A DNA stretch of 46,649 bases from CAZEAN01 sp964510225 (lineage in GTDB: Bacteria > Planctomycetota > Planctomycetia > Isosphaerales > Isosphaeraceae): positions 1-46,649 of the forward strand of contig CAZEAN010000043.1 in NCBI GenBank assembly GCA_964510225.1, in the 5' to 3' direction. The notes beneath the pieces were generated by a model that was given only the letters and a program-made list of their open reading frames with translations, was not told the origin of the DNA and made no database searches. Position numbers and translations under genes: made by a program. Below are positions 25,544 to 34,539 of this stretch, piece after piece (position 1 is the first letter of the stretch; each line of letters begins with the position of its first letter).

Positions 25544-25605
25544 TTCACGGCAGTCCTACCGTGCCGTGAAGAGTCAATGGCCATACCTCATGCAGTTGGC
25601 CATTG
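25544..25605 (-). terminator. Two tandem perfect hairpins after the phosphohexomutase gene
   Basis: TTCACGGCA (25544-25552) pairs with TGCCGTGAA (25562-25570). CAATGGCCA (25575-25583) pairs with TGGCCATTG (25597-25605). Both are perfect 9-bp stems, 4 bases apart. They lie between the stop of the minus-strand phosphohexomutase gene and the start of the DUF2306 gene, so they likely end the former transcript and insulate the latter. Confidence 0.6.
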
Positions 25606-25658
25606 TAGTATGTCTTTAGACTCGATCAGCTCTGCTCTGATTGGAATCGCTAGATTTG

Positions 25659-27503
25659 TTACGACTGATCGGAAACCGTGGCAGCGATGAATTTGTCGAT
25701 GTCTGCGGCAATGAGGTCGATTTGTTGTCGGGTAGCAGCTTTGGCATCATCGATAGAGGTAGGAGCACTAGGGCCGGAAGTTTCGGTACGGGCAAAAAGG
25801 TAAAACTTGATCTTGGGCTCGGTTCCTGAGGGTCGTGCTGCGATCTTTGTTCCCGGGGCCCCGAGCGTAAAGATCAACATATTTCCTTTTGGATCCGGGA
25901 GTGGTGTGGTTTCCCCTGTCGAAGGCTTCCGGGATTCGTGTTTTCCGTAGTCATCAATCTGCTCCACCGCAAGCCCACCAAGCATCGATGGTGGGTTCAT
26001 CCGGAGCGCTTCCATAAGTGATTGGATCGTCTCAACACCTGCCCGCCCCTCAAAGACCTTGTTAATCAATGCCTCACCATAATGTCCATACTCAGCATAG
26101 AGTAGGTCGAGGTATGTGAGGATTGTTTGGCCTTTGGCCTTAAGTGTGGCACCGAGTTCAGCGAAGAGAAGCGCAGCGACGGCCGCGTCCTTGTCTCGGA
26201 CGTGAGTTCCTTTCATGTAACCATGGGATTCTTCAAAACCAAAGAGATAGCGTTCAGGGCCAATCTGATCGATCCGATCCCCGATCCACTTGAAGCCGAC
26301 CAGGAGGTTGTCTTCAACTCCGACCCCTTGTCGTTCTGCAATCGCACGAGCCATCGGTGTACTCACAAGCGTCGTGATAATTGCATGGTTAGGTTTCAAC
26401 TTCCCTTGTGCTTTTGACTGTTCGATCACAAAGGCGGTCAGAAGGGCTCCAATCTGATTCCCTGAGAGTGTAGTCCACGCTCCTTGAAGATCATCCGTAA
26501 GAGGGAGGGCGACCCCAATCCGGTCTGCGTCAGGATCGCTTGCGATCACTAGCTCTGCCCCAGTCTTCCGAGCTTCCTCGATCGCCGGCTCTAGAGTCTT
26601 TGGAACTTCAGGGTTCGCGACATGACCAGGTACGTTGGTGAAGTCTGGATCTGGTTGCTTCTGTGATCCGAGAACATTGAGCTTGGTGAACCCGGCCTTC
26701 CGGAGGGCCTCGCCACAAGCGGTGTCACCGACGCCATGCATCGGGGTGTAAACGATAGAGAGATCTCGGTCATTCGAGACCGATTCTCCGACCACCGCCT
26801 CGATGAACGCGGTGTCGACTTCCGGTCCGACCAAAATAATCGATCCATCGTTGATCCCGTCAGACAGAGGCTTCTCCGGGATCTCGCGTTGAGACGCCTC
26901 TTCGACACAGGCGATGATCCCAGAATCATCGGGTGGAATTACTTGTCCACCCGTCTTTGCATAGCATTTGAAACCGTTGTCCGACGGGGGATTGTGTGAT
27001 GCCGTGATCATAATCCCCGCGTCGCAATTCAAGTGACGTACCGCAAATGAAAGGAGTGGAGTCGAGCGCATCTCATCGAAGAGATAGACCTTAAAATTCG
27101 CTGCGGCGAGTACACGGGCACAGCATTCGCCGAACTCCTTCGAGAGCCGACGTGCATCGCGGGCGATTACACAGGAGCAGTTGGCTTCGGGACCCTTTTG
27201 AACACGGATATAGTCGGCTAAGCCTCGGGCACTCTCGGCAATCGTCCGTTCGTTCAGTACGTTTGTTCCGACGGGAAACATCCGGCCGCGACGTCCACCT
27301 GTGCCAAACGGGAGTACGGTGAAGAAAGCGTCATCAAGTGCCCGCCAGTTTTCCTGAACGATCTCATCTTGAAGTTGGTCGCGGTAACGTTCGAACGCCG
27401 GTTCAGTGAGCCATCGTCGGATATTGGATGCTGACTCTGTTGAGATCAGACGCGATTCGGCTGCCTGGGAAACTCGATCGACTGATTCTTGAACCGTTGC
27501 CAT
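25659..27503 (-). CDS. Phosphoglucomutase/phosphomannomutase
   Basis: This is a cytoplasmic alpha-D-phosphohexomutase that moves phosphate between C1 and C6 of a hexose. From the ATG at 27503 it has 614 residues. The phosphoserine is S169 in TASHNPPSDNG and the Mg2+ loop is D323-P-D325-A-D327-R. The sugar loop is FGFEESHGYM and the phosphate loop near the end is RPSGTEPKIKFY. The length and the N-terminal helical part with FGTGGRRGRM fit the long phosphoglucomutase/phosphomannomutase (PgcA/ManB-like, also phosphopentomutase-like) branch. The start at 27605 adds a Pro/Ser leader, and AGAGG lies 8 bases before 27503. It stands alone, divergent from the CAP-domain gene. Confidence 0.94.
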   Translation of the reverse strand: MATVQESVDRVSQAAESRLISTESASNIRRWLTEPAFERYRDQLQDEIVQENWRALDDAFFTVLPFGTGGRRGRMFPVGTNVLNERTIAESARGLADYIRVQKGPEANCSCVIARDARRLSKEFGECCARVLAAANFKVYLFDEMRSTPLLSFAVRHLNCDAGIMITASHNPPSDNGFKCYAKTGGQVIPPDDSGIIACVEEASQREIPEKPLSDGINDGSIILVGPEVDTAFIEAVVGESVSNDRDLSIVYTPMHGVGDTACGEALRKAGFTKLNVLGSQKQPDPDFTNVPGHVANPEVPKTLEPAIEEARKTGAELVIASDPDADRIGVALPLTDDLQGAWTTLSGNQIGALLTAFVIEQSKAQGKLKPNHAIITTLVSTPMARAIAERQGVGVEDNLLVGFKWIGDRIDQIGPERYLFGFEESHGYMKGTHVRDKDAAVAALLFAELGATLKAKGQTILTYLDLLYAEYGHYGEALINKVFEGRAGVETIQSLMEALRMNPPSMLGGLAVEQIDDYGKHESRKPSTGETTPLPDPKGNMLIFTLGAPGTKIAARPSGTEPKIKFYLFARTETSGPSAPTSIDDAKAATRQQIDLIAADIDKFIAATVSDQS

Positions 27504-28100
27504 CGGAGACGCCTCTATACGTTGAGTCCAATCAGGGTTTGAAAGGAAACTGTGCCGATCGGTAGGATCAGACGATTTGTTATGGATTGGTAGGGGTGTC
27601 CCCACAGGCTAGCGATCCGCGGACCACCACTCAAGTCTCAGGCGATCGAGATCCCTCAGACTCTTCTATTTGGTGTGAGCGGACGTCGATGAGTGCCCCA
27701 GACCAGCGGTGGGTCTTTCGGTCGTCGCAAGCGATGACTTGATCGAAAGTTATGAGAATCGTCTATGAGGTCCTGGCTTGTAATTTGGGCAACATTTCGG
27801 AAGCCTATTCCCAAGAATTGCACAATGTCAACCCCACTTTTTCCAAGGTGAGGTCTCTGAACAACAGAATATAACCTGCTATTCTCAAGGAACTTGTGGA
27901 CTGGACAACGGAATTCTGGCCTATGACACAGATTCCTGGCACAGTCCTTGCTCTCGTGAAAGACGTCATCGCCAAGATCGGATTGTACTCGAAAACTGGC
28001 TCAAGCCGGACGGTCGATCCGCCAATAATTGTTTATAAAGTGGCCCTGCCCCGAGCGAGGATCGCACAGGGGCATCGAACCGACAGACAGGGAGGTCTGG
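27504..28100. other. Divergent region between phosphohexomutase and CAP-domain gene
   Basis: These 597 bases hold the promoters of both genes. A sigma-54 motif for the plus-strand gene is listed separately. A weak hairpin, AGACC (27700-27704) with GGTCT (27712-27716), lies about 225 bases upstream of it. I find no clear dyad of the kind NtrC proteins bind between 27740 and 27930, so the activator site is not identified. The leader from about 27963 to 28100 has a G/C-rich stretch that can fold weakly. Short open frames here look spurious. Confidence 0.5.
27937..27952 (+). promoter_or_regulatory. Sigma-54 (-24/-12) promoter
   Basis: TGGCAC-AGTCC-TTGCT matches the -24/-12 consensus TGGCAC-N5-TTGCT at every fixed base. 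The GG (27938-27939) and GC (27950-27951) are 12 bases apart, as required. Transcription should start near 27963, leaving a leader of about 138 bases before the CAP-domain gene at 28101. With equal base use, an exact match to these 11 fixed bases is expected about 0.02 times in both strands of this window. The activator encoded at 5063-6490 is a candidate partner. Confidence 0.75.
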
Positions 28101-29468
28101 ATGTTCCACCAAGGGACTCGTTGCGCACCCGGGCTCGAATGCATTGAATCGCGGCAACTACTCTCGACCCTAGCCGGGACCACGGACCTGGCCGGTCCCT
28201 CCGCTGTGGAACTGGAGGTTCTTGAACAAATCAATGAAGCCAGGATGAATCCTGAAGCGGCTGCCGATCGTGTCGCTGAGGGACTCTCAAACTCATCGAA
28301 GGCAGCGATCCGACGGGACGGTGATGTCGTCGAGGCTGTCATCGAGGAAATTGCTGATGCTGAGGAGCGGGCGCCGATTATCTGGAATAGAGCCCTAGCT
28401 CAAGCTGCCGAGGCCCACTCGATCGATTTAATCGACCGGGGCGTTCAGAGTCATTACGGACCTAATGGTGAGACAGTTCTCGATCGCGCCGTAGACGCTG
28501 GGTATGAGAAACCGCTTCAAATTGCCGAGAATGTGATTGTTGGTGTAAAGTCGAGTGAACATGCGATGCAGGCTTTCCTGGCCGACTGGGCGAACCCTGA
28601 CGATGGACATCGGAAGACGATCCAGCAACCGGACTCAAGTGCCCCTGACTTCACCGAGGCTGGTGTTGCAGTCGTTCCAATGACTCCAAAAGAGTCTTCT
28701 TCTCCACTCGGCCTCACCACGAGTGCTGCATCGAAGACCCCCACTTTTGTTGTGACACAAGTCTTCGGTCGTCCTTCTGAAACCGATGCCCACATCCTCG
28801 GTGTTGTTACAGATGATCGCGATAGTGATGATCAATACGATGTTGGCGAAGGCCTGAGTGACGTCATTGTGACGATCACCGACCTAAACTCAGGCAAGTC
28901 GATTACACTAAAAACTTGGGAATCTGGAGGTTACCAGGCGCCCGTCGGTGAAGGCAGTTTCCGCGTCGAAGCGAAGGTCAATGGACTGCTCATTGGATCT
29001 CGGGTCGTCACCGTTGACACAGAGAATGTCAAGGTTGACTTCCGAATCGATGAAGCCGTGGCCCCTCCTACACCGAAGCCGACAGTAAGACCAACAATCA
29101 GTGTGACAGCACCCGAACGCCCTAAAACACTGATCCCACCAGTGACTTCTCCAAAACTCAGTCTGAGCAACCAGGTCACAAACTCGAATATCCGACAAAT
29201 AAAGGTTGCACCAACACTAGGTGGAGCGAACCTGTCGAACACAACAGTAAATAACAAGACAACAGAAGAAAGACTGACAGCACCCGATAAAACAGAGAGT
29301 TACAAGCCTATCACTGTGATGACCGGTTCCAAGGCTCAACCAACGCGTCCAGAAGTTGCCACGACAATCCAGGTTGAAGAAGCTGTCCCAACCACAACTC
29401 CTCAAAAGCCGAACAGCGTACTTAGTCTGATCAAAACCTCAGTACGTTCTTGGAAAGCTGTCCGCTAA
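28101..29468 (+). CDS. Extracellular CAP-domain (SCP-like) protein with LEPR-like motif
   Basis: This exported protein has 455 residues. From the ATG at 28101 (GGGAGG 5 bases upstream) the N terminus carries IESRQLLS (15-22), a variant of the planctomycete LEPR-XLL export motif, instead of a normal signal peptide. A CAP/SCP domain follows (about 40-225): VLEQINEARMNPEAAADR, IWNRALAQAAEAHSIDL, SHYGPNGETVLDRAVDAGY, IAENVIVG, then FTEAGVAVVPM and FVVTQVFGRP. Next comes a Cna-B/SdrD-like domain (about 232-325, VVTDDRDSDDQYDVGEGLSDVIVTI). A Pro/Thr/Lys-rich tail of about 125 residues looks unfolded. CAP proteins bind lipids or act at the cell surface; the role here is unknown. An exact sigma-54 motif lies 149 bases upstream. 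Confidence 0.88.
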   Translation: MFHQGTRCAPGLECIESRQLLSTLAGTTDLAGPSAVELEVLEQINEARMNPEAAADRVAEGLSNSSKAAIRRDGDVVEAVIEEIADAEERAPIIWNRALAQAAEAHSIDLIDRGVQSHYGPNGETVLDRAVDAGYEKPLQIAENVIVGVKSSEHAMQAFLADWANPDDGHRKTIQQPDSSAPDFTEAGVAVVPMTPKESSSPLGLTTSAASKTPTFVVTQVFGRPSETDAHILGVVTDDRDSDDQYDVGEGLSDVIVTITDLNSGKSITLKTWESGGYQAPVGEGSFRVEAKVNGLLIGSRVVTVDTENVKVDFRIDEAVAPPTPKPTVRPTISVTAPERPKTLIPPVTSPKLSLSNQVTNSNIRQIKVAPTLGGANLSNTTVNNKTTEERLTAPDKTESYKPITVMTGSKAQPTRPEVATTIQVEEAVPTTTPQKPNSVLSLIKTSVRSWKAVR

Positions 29469-29503
29469 TCTAACGACTCGAAAACGAAGATGAGCCTCCG
29501 AAT

Positions 29504-29551
29504 CCTCATGGTCAGTCGGATCGACTTCGATCAATCTGGCTGGTCATGAGG
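29504..29551. terminator. Bidirectional stem-loop between convergent genes
   Basis: CCTCATG (29504-29510) pairs with CATGAGG (29545-29551). Inside, GATCGA (29519-29524) pairs with TCGATC (29527-29532). It lies between the CAP-domain gene (+) and the sulfatase gene (-), with no T-run on either side. Confidence 0.5.
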
Positions 29552-29590
29552 AGTGAGTTTTGGTTGTGAGGCCTTTTATTAGAGAAACAC

Positions 29591-31012
29591 TTAAGGCCTA
29601 CTTGCTGAATCTGCCGGCATCGACAGATGCCACTCCATGAGCATTCGATGTAGTCGCGTTGCAACGTCGGAGTGTTCATTAACAACGTTGCGTGATTCTT
29701 TAATATCATCCCCTAGATGGTACAACTGACGATTACTGTGATCGAAATTAACGTAGTACTTCCACTCACCATCGCGGATGGCAAGGTCAGGATTGTCCTG
29801 TTCGTTCGTCCCAGGGCGATCGGGAGGACGCCGCCAGCAGATTGGATCTCGGCGGCTTCGTTGAGTTTGACCCAAGAGGGTTGTCGTTAGATCTTCACCG
29901 TCAAGTACAACTTGATGAGGGACTGAAGCCTGTGTAATCGTGTATAGCGATCGATTGATATCAAGTGCGCAGAAAACCGATCGCTGATTTGTGGCACCGA
30001 TTGCCTCAGTCGCTATGAGCCCGGGGCCCCAAACAATCAGAGGGGATCGAACGCCACCTTCAAAGAGCGAGGTTTTGCCACCTCGGAGTGGATCAGAGGA
30101 CCCCGCCCCTTCCTCGTGACCATTGTCAGACATCACCAGAATAAGTGTATTGCTGGAGAGTTTTTGGTCGCTCCTAATCCGATCGAACAAGAGGCCAAGT
30201 TGTTGATCCATCGCATCAAGGACCGCGTAGTACAGTGCTCGTTTGGAACCATCGGTCTCATCGCGCTGAACCTTCGGTGGGTAGAACGGCGAATGAACGT
30301 CGTCCGGCCAGAGGTTGAGGTAGAACGGCTTGTTGTCCTCAACCGCTTGATCAATAAACGCCAGTGCTTCATCGACGAATACTGCCGTCACTACGGAACG
30401 ATCGACCCATTGTATCGAACCTCGACCAAGCTTCGCGGAGCCAAGATCATACGGTTGGGGCGCCGTTCCGTTATACTGATCCTTCAACGGGAGTACACGA
30501 GGGCCTAGCCCTTCAAAATTTGTCAGGCTTTCATCGAAGCCATATTCGGTGATGAGTGGAGCATCCCCGACATCACGTTGACCTCCCATGTGCCACTTTC
30601 CGAAATGTCCGGTGGCGTATCCTGCCTCCTGAAGGGATCGTGCGAGCATCGGAGCGTTTGGATCGAGCCACTGCGCCATCCCTCGACGGTCGTTCGCTGC
30701 GCGCGATGCCAAGAACGACGAAATCCGCCAGCGTTGTGGGTACTGCCCTGTGGAAAGGGCAACTCGGGATGGCGAGCAGATCGGTGAGTTGACGTAGAAC
30801 TGGGTGAACCTAACTCCTTCTGAGGCCAGCGAGTCAAGTTGTTCGGTGGTAATCTCTGTACCCCCGAAGCAGGAAAGGTCGGACCAACCCATGTCATCAA
30901 TAAGGACGACAATAATGTTTGGTTGGTCAGCCTCACACAACTGTAGTGCATGACTCTGAGAAAGTCCGAGGATCAACACGATCAGGCTCGGGAGGAATTG
31001 TCTTGAAGTCAT
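29591..31012 (-). CDS. Secreted formylglycine-dependent sulfatase
   Basis: This exported sulfatase has 473 residues. A signal peptide (about 1-22) is followed by PNIIVVLIDDMGWSDL, which carries the metal-binding Asp pair (D39, D40). The active-site motif is C79-S-P-S-R83 (ICSPSRVALSTGQ); the Cys is turned into formylglycine by a separate enzyme that is not in the window. GHFGKWHMGG and LVMSDNGHEEG supply further metal and sulfate contacts. It removes sulfate esters, here probably from a sugar polymer. The gene is last in a run after mutarotase and GH2 genes (43 bases after the latter), which suggests sulfated galactose-type glycans as the substrate. Confidence 0.94.
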   Translation of the reverse strand: MTSRQFLPSLIVLILGLSQSHALQLCEADQPNIIVVLIDDMGWSDLSCFGGTEITTEQLDSLASEGVRFTQFYVNSPICSPSRVALSTGQYPQRWRISSFLASRAANDRRGMAQWLDPNAPMLARSLQEAGYATGHFGKWHMGGQRDVGDAPLITEYGFDESLTNFEGLGPRVLPLKDQYNGTAPQPYDLGSAKLGRGSIQWVDRSVVTAVFVDEALAFIDQAVEDNKPFYLNLWPDDVHSPFYPPKVQRDETDGSKRALYYAVLDAMDQQLGLLFDRIRSDQKLSSNTLILVMSDNGHEEGAGSSDPLRGGKTSLFEGGVRSPLIVWGPGLIATEAIGATNQRSVFCALDINRSLYTITQASVPHQVVLDGEDLTTTLLGQTQRSRRDPICWRRPPDRPGTNEQDNPDLAIRDGEWKYYVNFDHSNRQLYHLGDDIKESRNVVNEHSDVATRLHRMLMEWHLSMPADSASRP

Positions 31013-31055
31013 GGGTGGCTCTCATTGATGAAGGAGCTAAGTCGGCGGATTTGGG

Positions 31056-33383
31056 TCAATCATTCCCTTGAGTTGAATCAGGATCGAAGAGTCTCTCGTG
31101 TAGCTCAGAGAGTTCTTCAGCCGGGATCTTGATCACTTTTCGGTCGTAGGTCATGAGCCCATTGATTTCACCTTCAACATCGGTCGTCTGTGTGTAGACT
31201 CCACCGGCAATCCCTTGGCCGCGGAGTTCGTTGAGGAGGTTGAGTGAAGTTAAGTAGCGTTCCTTGTATTCGTCCTTGGTCTCGGGAAGACCACCATAGC
31301 CCCAGTTCCGGCGATCCTGATCCCAGAGATGGCCGATCACCGGAAATCCGTGGCCGCCGAACTCACCCATGACTTTGGTGTAGTCATCAAATCGTCCCCC
31401 TGCACCTTGTTCGAATGGAAAGCCTGGATGAGGGTAACGGTGTGCGTCAACAACATCGCCGACCGGCCAGAAGTTGCCACCACTCGCGATATTTATCAGC
31501 CTTGAGGGATCGCGCTGTTCGACCCATTGACCGACTTCCATAGTTCGGTGCTGTGCCCAACGTTCGTTGAACGGCACCCACATCACAATGGAAGGATGAT
31601 TCTCAAGGCTTGTGATCATCCGGTCCAGTTCGAGCATGAACTGTCTGTGTTCTGAATCTGGCCATTCGGCATCCACCGGATTGGGCTGGAGTCGAGTCCA
31701 AGACGGTTGGGCACCACCACTAACATGATCTTGCCAGACCATCATCCCGAGTCGATCACAATGATAGTAATAGCGTCGCGGTTCAACTTTGATGTGTTTC
31801 CGGATCATGTTAAATCCAGCTTTTTTGAGCCAGGCAATTTCGAACTGTATTGCTTCATCGGAGGGTGGAGTGAGGAGACCATCGGGCCACCATCCTTGAT
31901 CTAGGGGTCCCCAATGGAAGATGTACTCATCGTTGAGCGTGAACCGCCAATGCCCTGCACGATCCTTCGATCTCCCAACCGACCGGATTCCAGTGTATGT
32001 TTCAACACGGTCGATCACTTTGCCGGTTTCGTTTAATAAATACACTTCGATGGAATAAAGCGTTGGGGAGGCAGGGCTCCAGAGTTCCGCGTTTGGGATT
32101 TTCAGCGTGACTGAAGGTGCATCACTCGACGATTTTGCAACGACAGTTTCGGCGTCCTTAACCACGATTTTTGTACTAAGTGGAAGACTAAATCCGTCGA
32201 TGACGGGTCGTACCGTAATCGTCTCTGACTTGGGGTCGGTCTTGATTTTCAGGTCTTTGACGTAAGTGGCTGGAACCGATTCTAACCAGACAGTCTGCCA
32301 GATCCCGGAGACCTGGGTATACCAGATCCCTCTTGGATTCAGGGTCTGTTTACCCCGAAGTTGCCACCCGTCGGTTTCGTCCTGTACCCGGACGATCAGT
32401 TCATTTACACCTTCTTGTACTGCGTCACTAATGTCGATCGTGAATGGGGTATTGCCACCTTGGTGCGATCCGACATGGTTGCCGTTAACGAAGACCTCGG
32501 CGAGGTAGTCAACCGCCTCAAAATTCAGTAGCTGGCGCGTTCCGGTTGCCGGGGTGAGTTCGAAAAATCGGCGATACCAGAGAGCCTCCGATGAGTCGAG
32601 GAGCCGCTGGACACCACCGAGCTTCGACTCTAGCGAGTACGGCACGAGGATTTCCCCAGTCCATTGCTCGGGGGTAGTCTCCGTGGCGGCTGGAGTGATT
32701 GTGTAATCCCAGTGACCGTTCAGATTGGTCCAATCGTCACGTTGAAGTTGGGGCCGAGGGTACTCTGTCCATGCATTCTCGGCATCGACCTCAGCACCCC
32801 ATTCGGTGATTAACTCAGAGATAAATGGTTTTGTACTACGTTTTGGGGTTGGCAGTGGAGGAACTTGGTCTGAGCTAATGAGATGAACATCAATAAACTG
32901 TCCACCTGCTGTTTGCCTACAGTTGACTGCCAAGAGGTTGTCACCGACTCGGAGTGCTTCTTTTACATTTTTCCCAATGGGAACGACCTGGTAGTCAGTG
33001 GTGTATCCTCTGAGTGTTGCAATCAATTTGCCGTTGAGGAACACCTCGGCGTCCTCATCGTGGTGGATCAACAAGGCTGGCTCCTTGGGAATTGCCTCGA
33101 CCGAGAAGCTCTTCCGAAGCCAGATTGCATTCGTTGCCCAGATGGTTCCGACTCGGGCTCCAGGGGTTTCCCTGGTTCCGAACCCACCGCTTCCTTCCCT
33201 CCAACCAAGCGGCTCAAAATCAGGTGCAGCCCAGTTCGCGGGAGGTTGTCGAAGTGTGTAAAGCCAACTGTCTTCGATCTCCGCAGAATTCCCTGGACTA
33301 GCAATGAGGAACAGTAGTAATGGCGTGATGGCCAGTGGAGCGAAGTCAGCGCGGAATGTTTGGCAGAGCGGTTTGAAGATCAT
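31056..33383 (-). CDS. Secreted GH2 glycosidase (beta-galactosidase type)
   Basis: This 775-residue exported enzyme is of glycoside hydrolase family 2. A signal segment of about 30 residues ends near SA. An N-terminal region (about 34-175) with WLYTLRQPPANWAAPDF is followed by the sugar-binding jelly-roll (WDYTITPAA..., EAVDYLAEVFVNGNHVGSHQGGNTPF) and an Ig-like domain. The TIM barrel then has the acid/base E607 in WVPFNERWAQH and the nucleophile E674 in KVMGEFGGHG. Both catalytic Glu residues are present. GH2 members remove beta-galactose, beta-mannose or beta-glucuronate; the mutarotase gene next to it favours galactose. It lies 61 bases after the mutarotase gene and 43 bases before the sulfatase gene, all on one strand. 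Confidence 0.92.
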   Translation of the reverse strand: MIFKPLCQTFRADFAPLAITPLLLFLIASPGNSAEIEDSWLYTLRQPPANWAAPDFEPLGWREGSGGFGTRETPGARVGTIWATNAIWLRKSFSVEAIPKEPALLIHHDEDAEVFLNGKLIATLRGYTTDYQVVPIGKNVKEALRVGDNLLAVNCRQTAGGQFIDVHLISSDQVPPLPTPKRSTKPFISELITEWGAEVDAENAWTEYPRPQLQRDDWTNLNGHWDYTITPAATETTPEQWTGEILVPYSLESKLGGVQRLLDSSEALWYRRFFELTPATGTRQLLNFEAVDYLAEVFVNGNHVGSHQGGNTPFTIDISDAVQEGVNELIVRVQDETDGWQLRGKQTLNPRGIWYTQVSGIWQTVWLESVPATYVKDLKIKTDPKSETITVRPVIDGFSLPLSTKIVVKDAETVVAKSSSDAPSVTLKIPNAELWSPASPTLYSIEVYLLNETGKVIDRVETYTGIRSVGRSKDRAGHWRFTLNDEYIFHWGPLDQGWWPDGLLTPPSDEAIQFEIAWLKKAGFNMIRKHIKVEPRRYYYHCDRLGMMVWQDHVSGGAQPSWTRLQPNPVDAEWPDSEHRQFMLELDRMITSLENHPSIVMWVPFNERWAQHRTMEVGQWVEQRDPSRLINIASGGNFWPVGDVVDAHRYPHPGFPFEQGAGGRFDDYTKVMGEFGGHGFPVIGHLWDQDRRNWGYGGLPETKDEYKERYLTSLNLLNELRGQGIAGGVYTQTTDVEGEINGLMTYDRKVIKIPAEELSELHERLFDPDSTQGND

Positions 33384-33444
33384 GGCATCTGGCCTTGTCT
33401 GTTGGTCGTGCGGAGGAATGTGCAGGGGCTTGTGGGTTGGGGTG

Positions 33445-34539
33445 TTACCGAGCTGAGAAGGTGAATACTGTCGTGGAACGTAGCGTTTCGCCTGGTCTGA
33501 GAATGATCGAAGGAAAATGAGGTTGGTTTGGGCTGTCCGGAAAATGTTGAGTCTCGAGGCAGAAGCCGCCGCGACAAAGATAAGGACTTCCTGATTTTCC
33601 GATCAGTCGTCCGTCCAAGAAGTTTCCTGTATAGAATTGAATTCCAGGTTCGGTGGTTCGGACTTCCATCAGACGACCGGAATGGGGCTCAAAGACCTGA
33701 GCAGCCAAGGTCAATTCGTTCTGTTCCCCAGTCTTTTTGAGAACCCAGTTGTGATCGTAACCGAGCCCATATTCAAGTTGCTCGTGAGAGGCATCAATAT
33801 CACGGCCGATAGATTTTGCTTCGGTGAAGTCGAACGGTGTTCCTGAGACTTGGGCGCGTTCACCAGTGGGGATAAGGGTGCTGTCAACCGGCGTGTACTC
33901 TGAGGCATTGAGCATCAATTCATGATCAAGGATGGTTCCTTGACCTTCACCCTTGAGATTGAAGTAAGCATGTTGAGTGAGGTTCACTGGTGTTGCTCGA
34001 TCAGTAACAGCACGGTATTCGACCACGATTTCATTGTCTTGCGTCAAGGTATAGGTAACAACAACCTCAAGGTTGCCCGGGTACCCTTCCTCCTTGTCTT
34101 TTGCCAAGTAGGAGAGTTGGAGTTTGTTCTTTGTGGGCTCGAACGTGGCGTGCCAGACAACCTTATCGAAACCGATCGTACCGCCGTGAAGATGATTGGG
34201 CCCGTTATTCTGGGCGAGGGTAAATGTCTCGCCTTCTAAAGTGAATTGCCCGTTAGCGATCCGATTCCCGACCCGACCCACAACCGCACCAAAGTAGGGG
34301 CGGTCCACAGCATTGATATAGTCCTCGAGTCGGTTGTAGCCCAAGGTGACGTCGGCAATTTTTCCCTGGCGATCTGGGACTAATATTGAGGTAATGATTG
34401 CTCCGTAATTCGTTACCTTGAGCGTCATTCCGTTGTCGTTCTTGAGGATGTACAGCTTAATCGAATCGAAATCCTCGACTTGGGCTGATGCTGTTGAGGC
34501 CGCACCAAAGGCGGCAAGGAAGAAGGAGGTGACATTCAT
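33445..34539 (-). CDS. Secreted galactose mutarotase (aldose 1-epimerase)
   Basis: This enzyme of 364 residues interconverts the alpha and beta anomers of galactose or glucose. A signal peptide of about 19 residues (MNVTSFFLAAFGAASTASA) is unusual for the family and sends it out of the cytoplasm. It has LKVTNYGAIITSILVPDRQG, GRVGNRIANGQF, the His pair H116/H118 in NNGPNHLHGG, a second His in LTQHAYFNL and the catalytic E329 in GGFCLETQHFPDSPN. It is first in the run mutarotase, GH2, sulfatase on the minus strand. The anomer released by the glycosidase would be equilibrated on the spot, before uptake. Confidence 0.94.
   Translation of the reverse strand: MNVTSFFLAAFGAASTASAQVEDFDSIKLYILKNDNGMTLKVTNYGAIITSILVPDRQGKIADVTLGYNRLEDYINAVDRPYFGAVVGRVGNRIANGQFTLEGETFTLAQNNGPNHLHGGTIGFDKVVWHATFEPTKNKLQLSYLAKDKEEGYPGNLEVVVTYTLTQDNEIVVEYRAVTDRATPVNLTQHAYFNLKGEGQGTILDHELMLNASEYTPVDSTLIPTGERAQVSGTPFDFTEAKSIGRDIDASHEQLEYGLGYDHNWVLKKTGEQNELTLAAQVFEPHSGRLMEVRTTEPGIQFYTGNFLDGRLIGKSGSPYLCRGGFCLETQHFPDSPNQPHFPSIILRPGETLRSTTVFTFSAR

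Noticed and set aside
27700..27716. Hairpin AGACC/GGTCT as a possible activator site for the sigma-54 promoter
   Set aside because: The 5-bp arms are too short and its distance of about 225 bases from the promoter adds no support.
27896..28147. Short plus-strand open frame across the sigma-54 motif
   Set aside because: It overlaps the promoter and the true start of the CAP-domain gene and has no ribosome site or family pattern.
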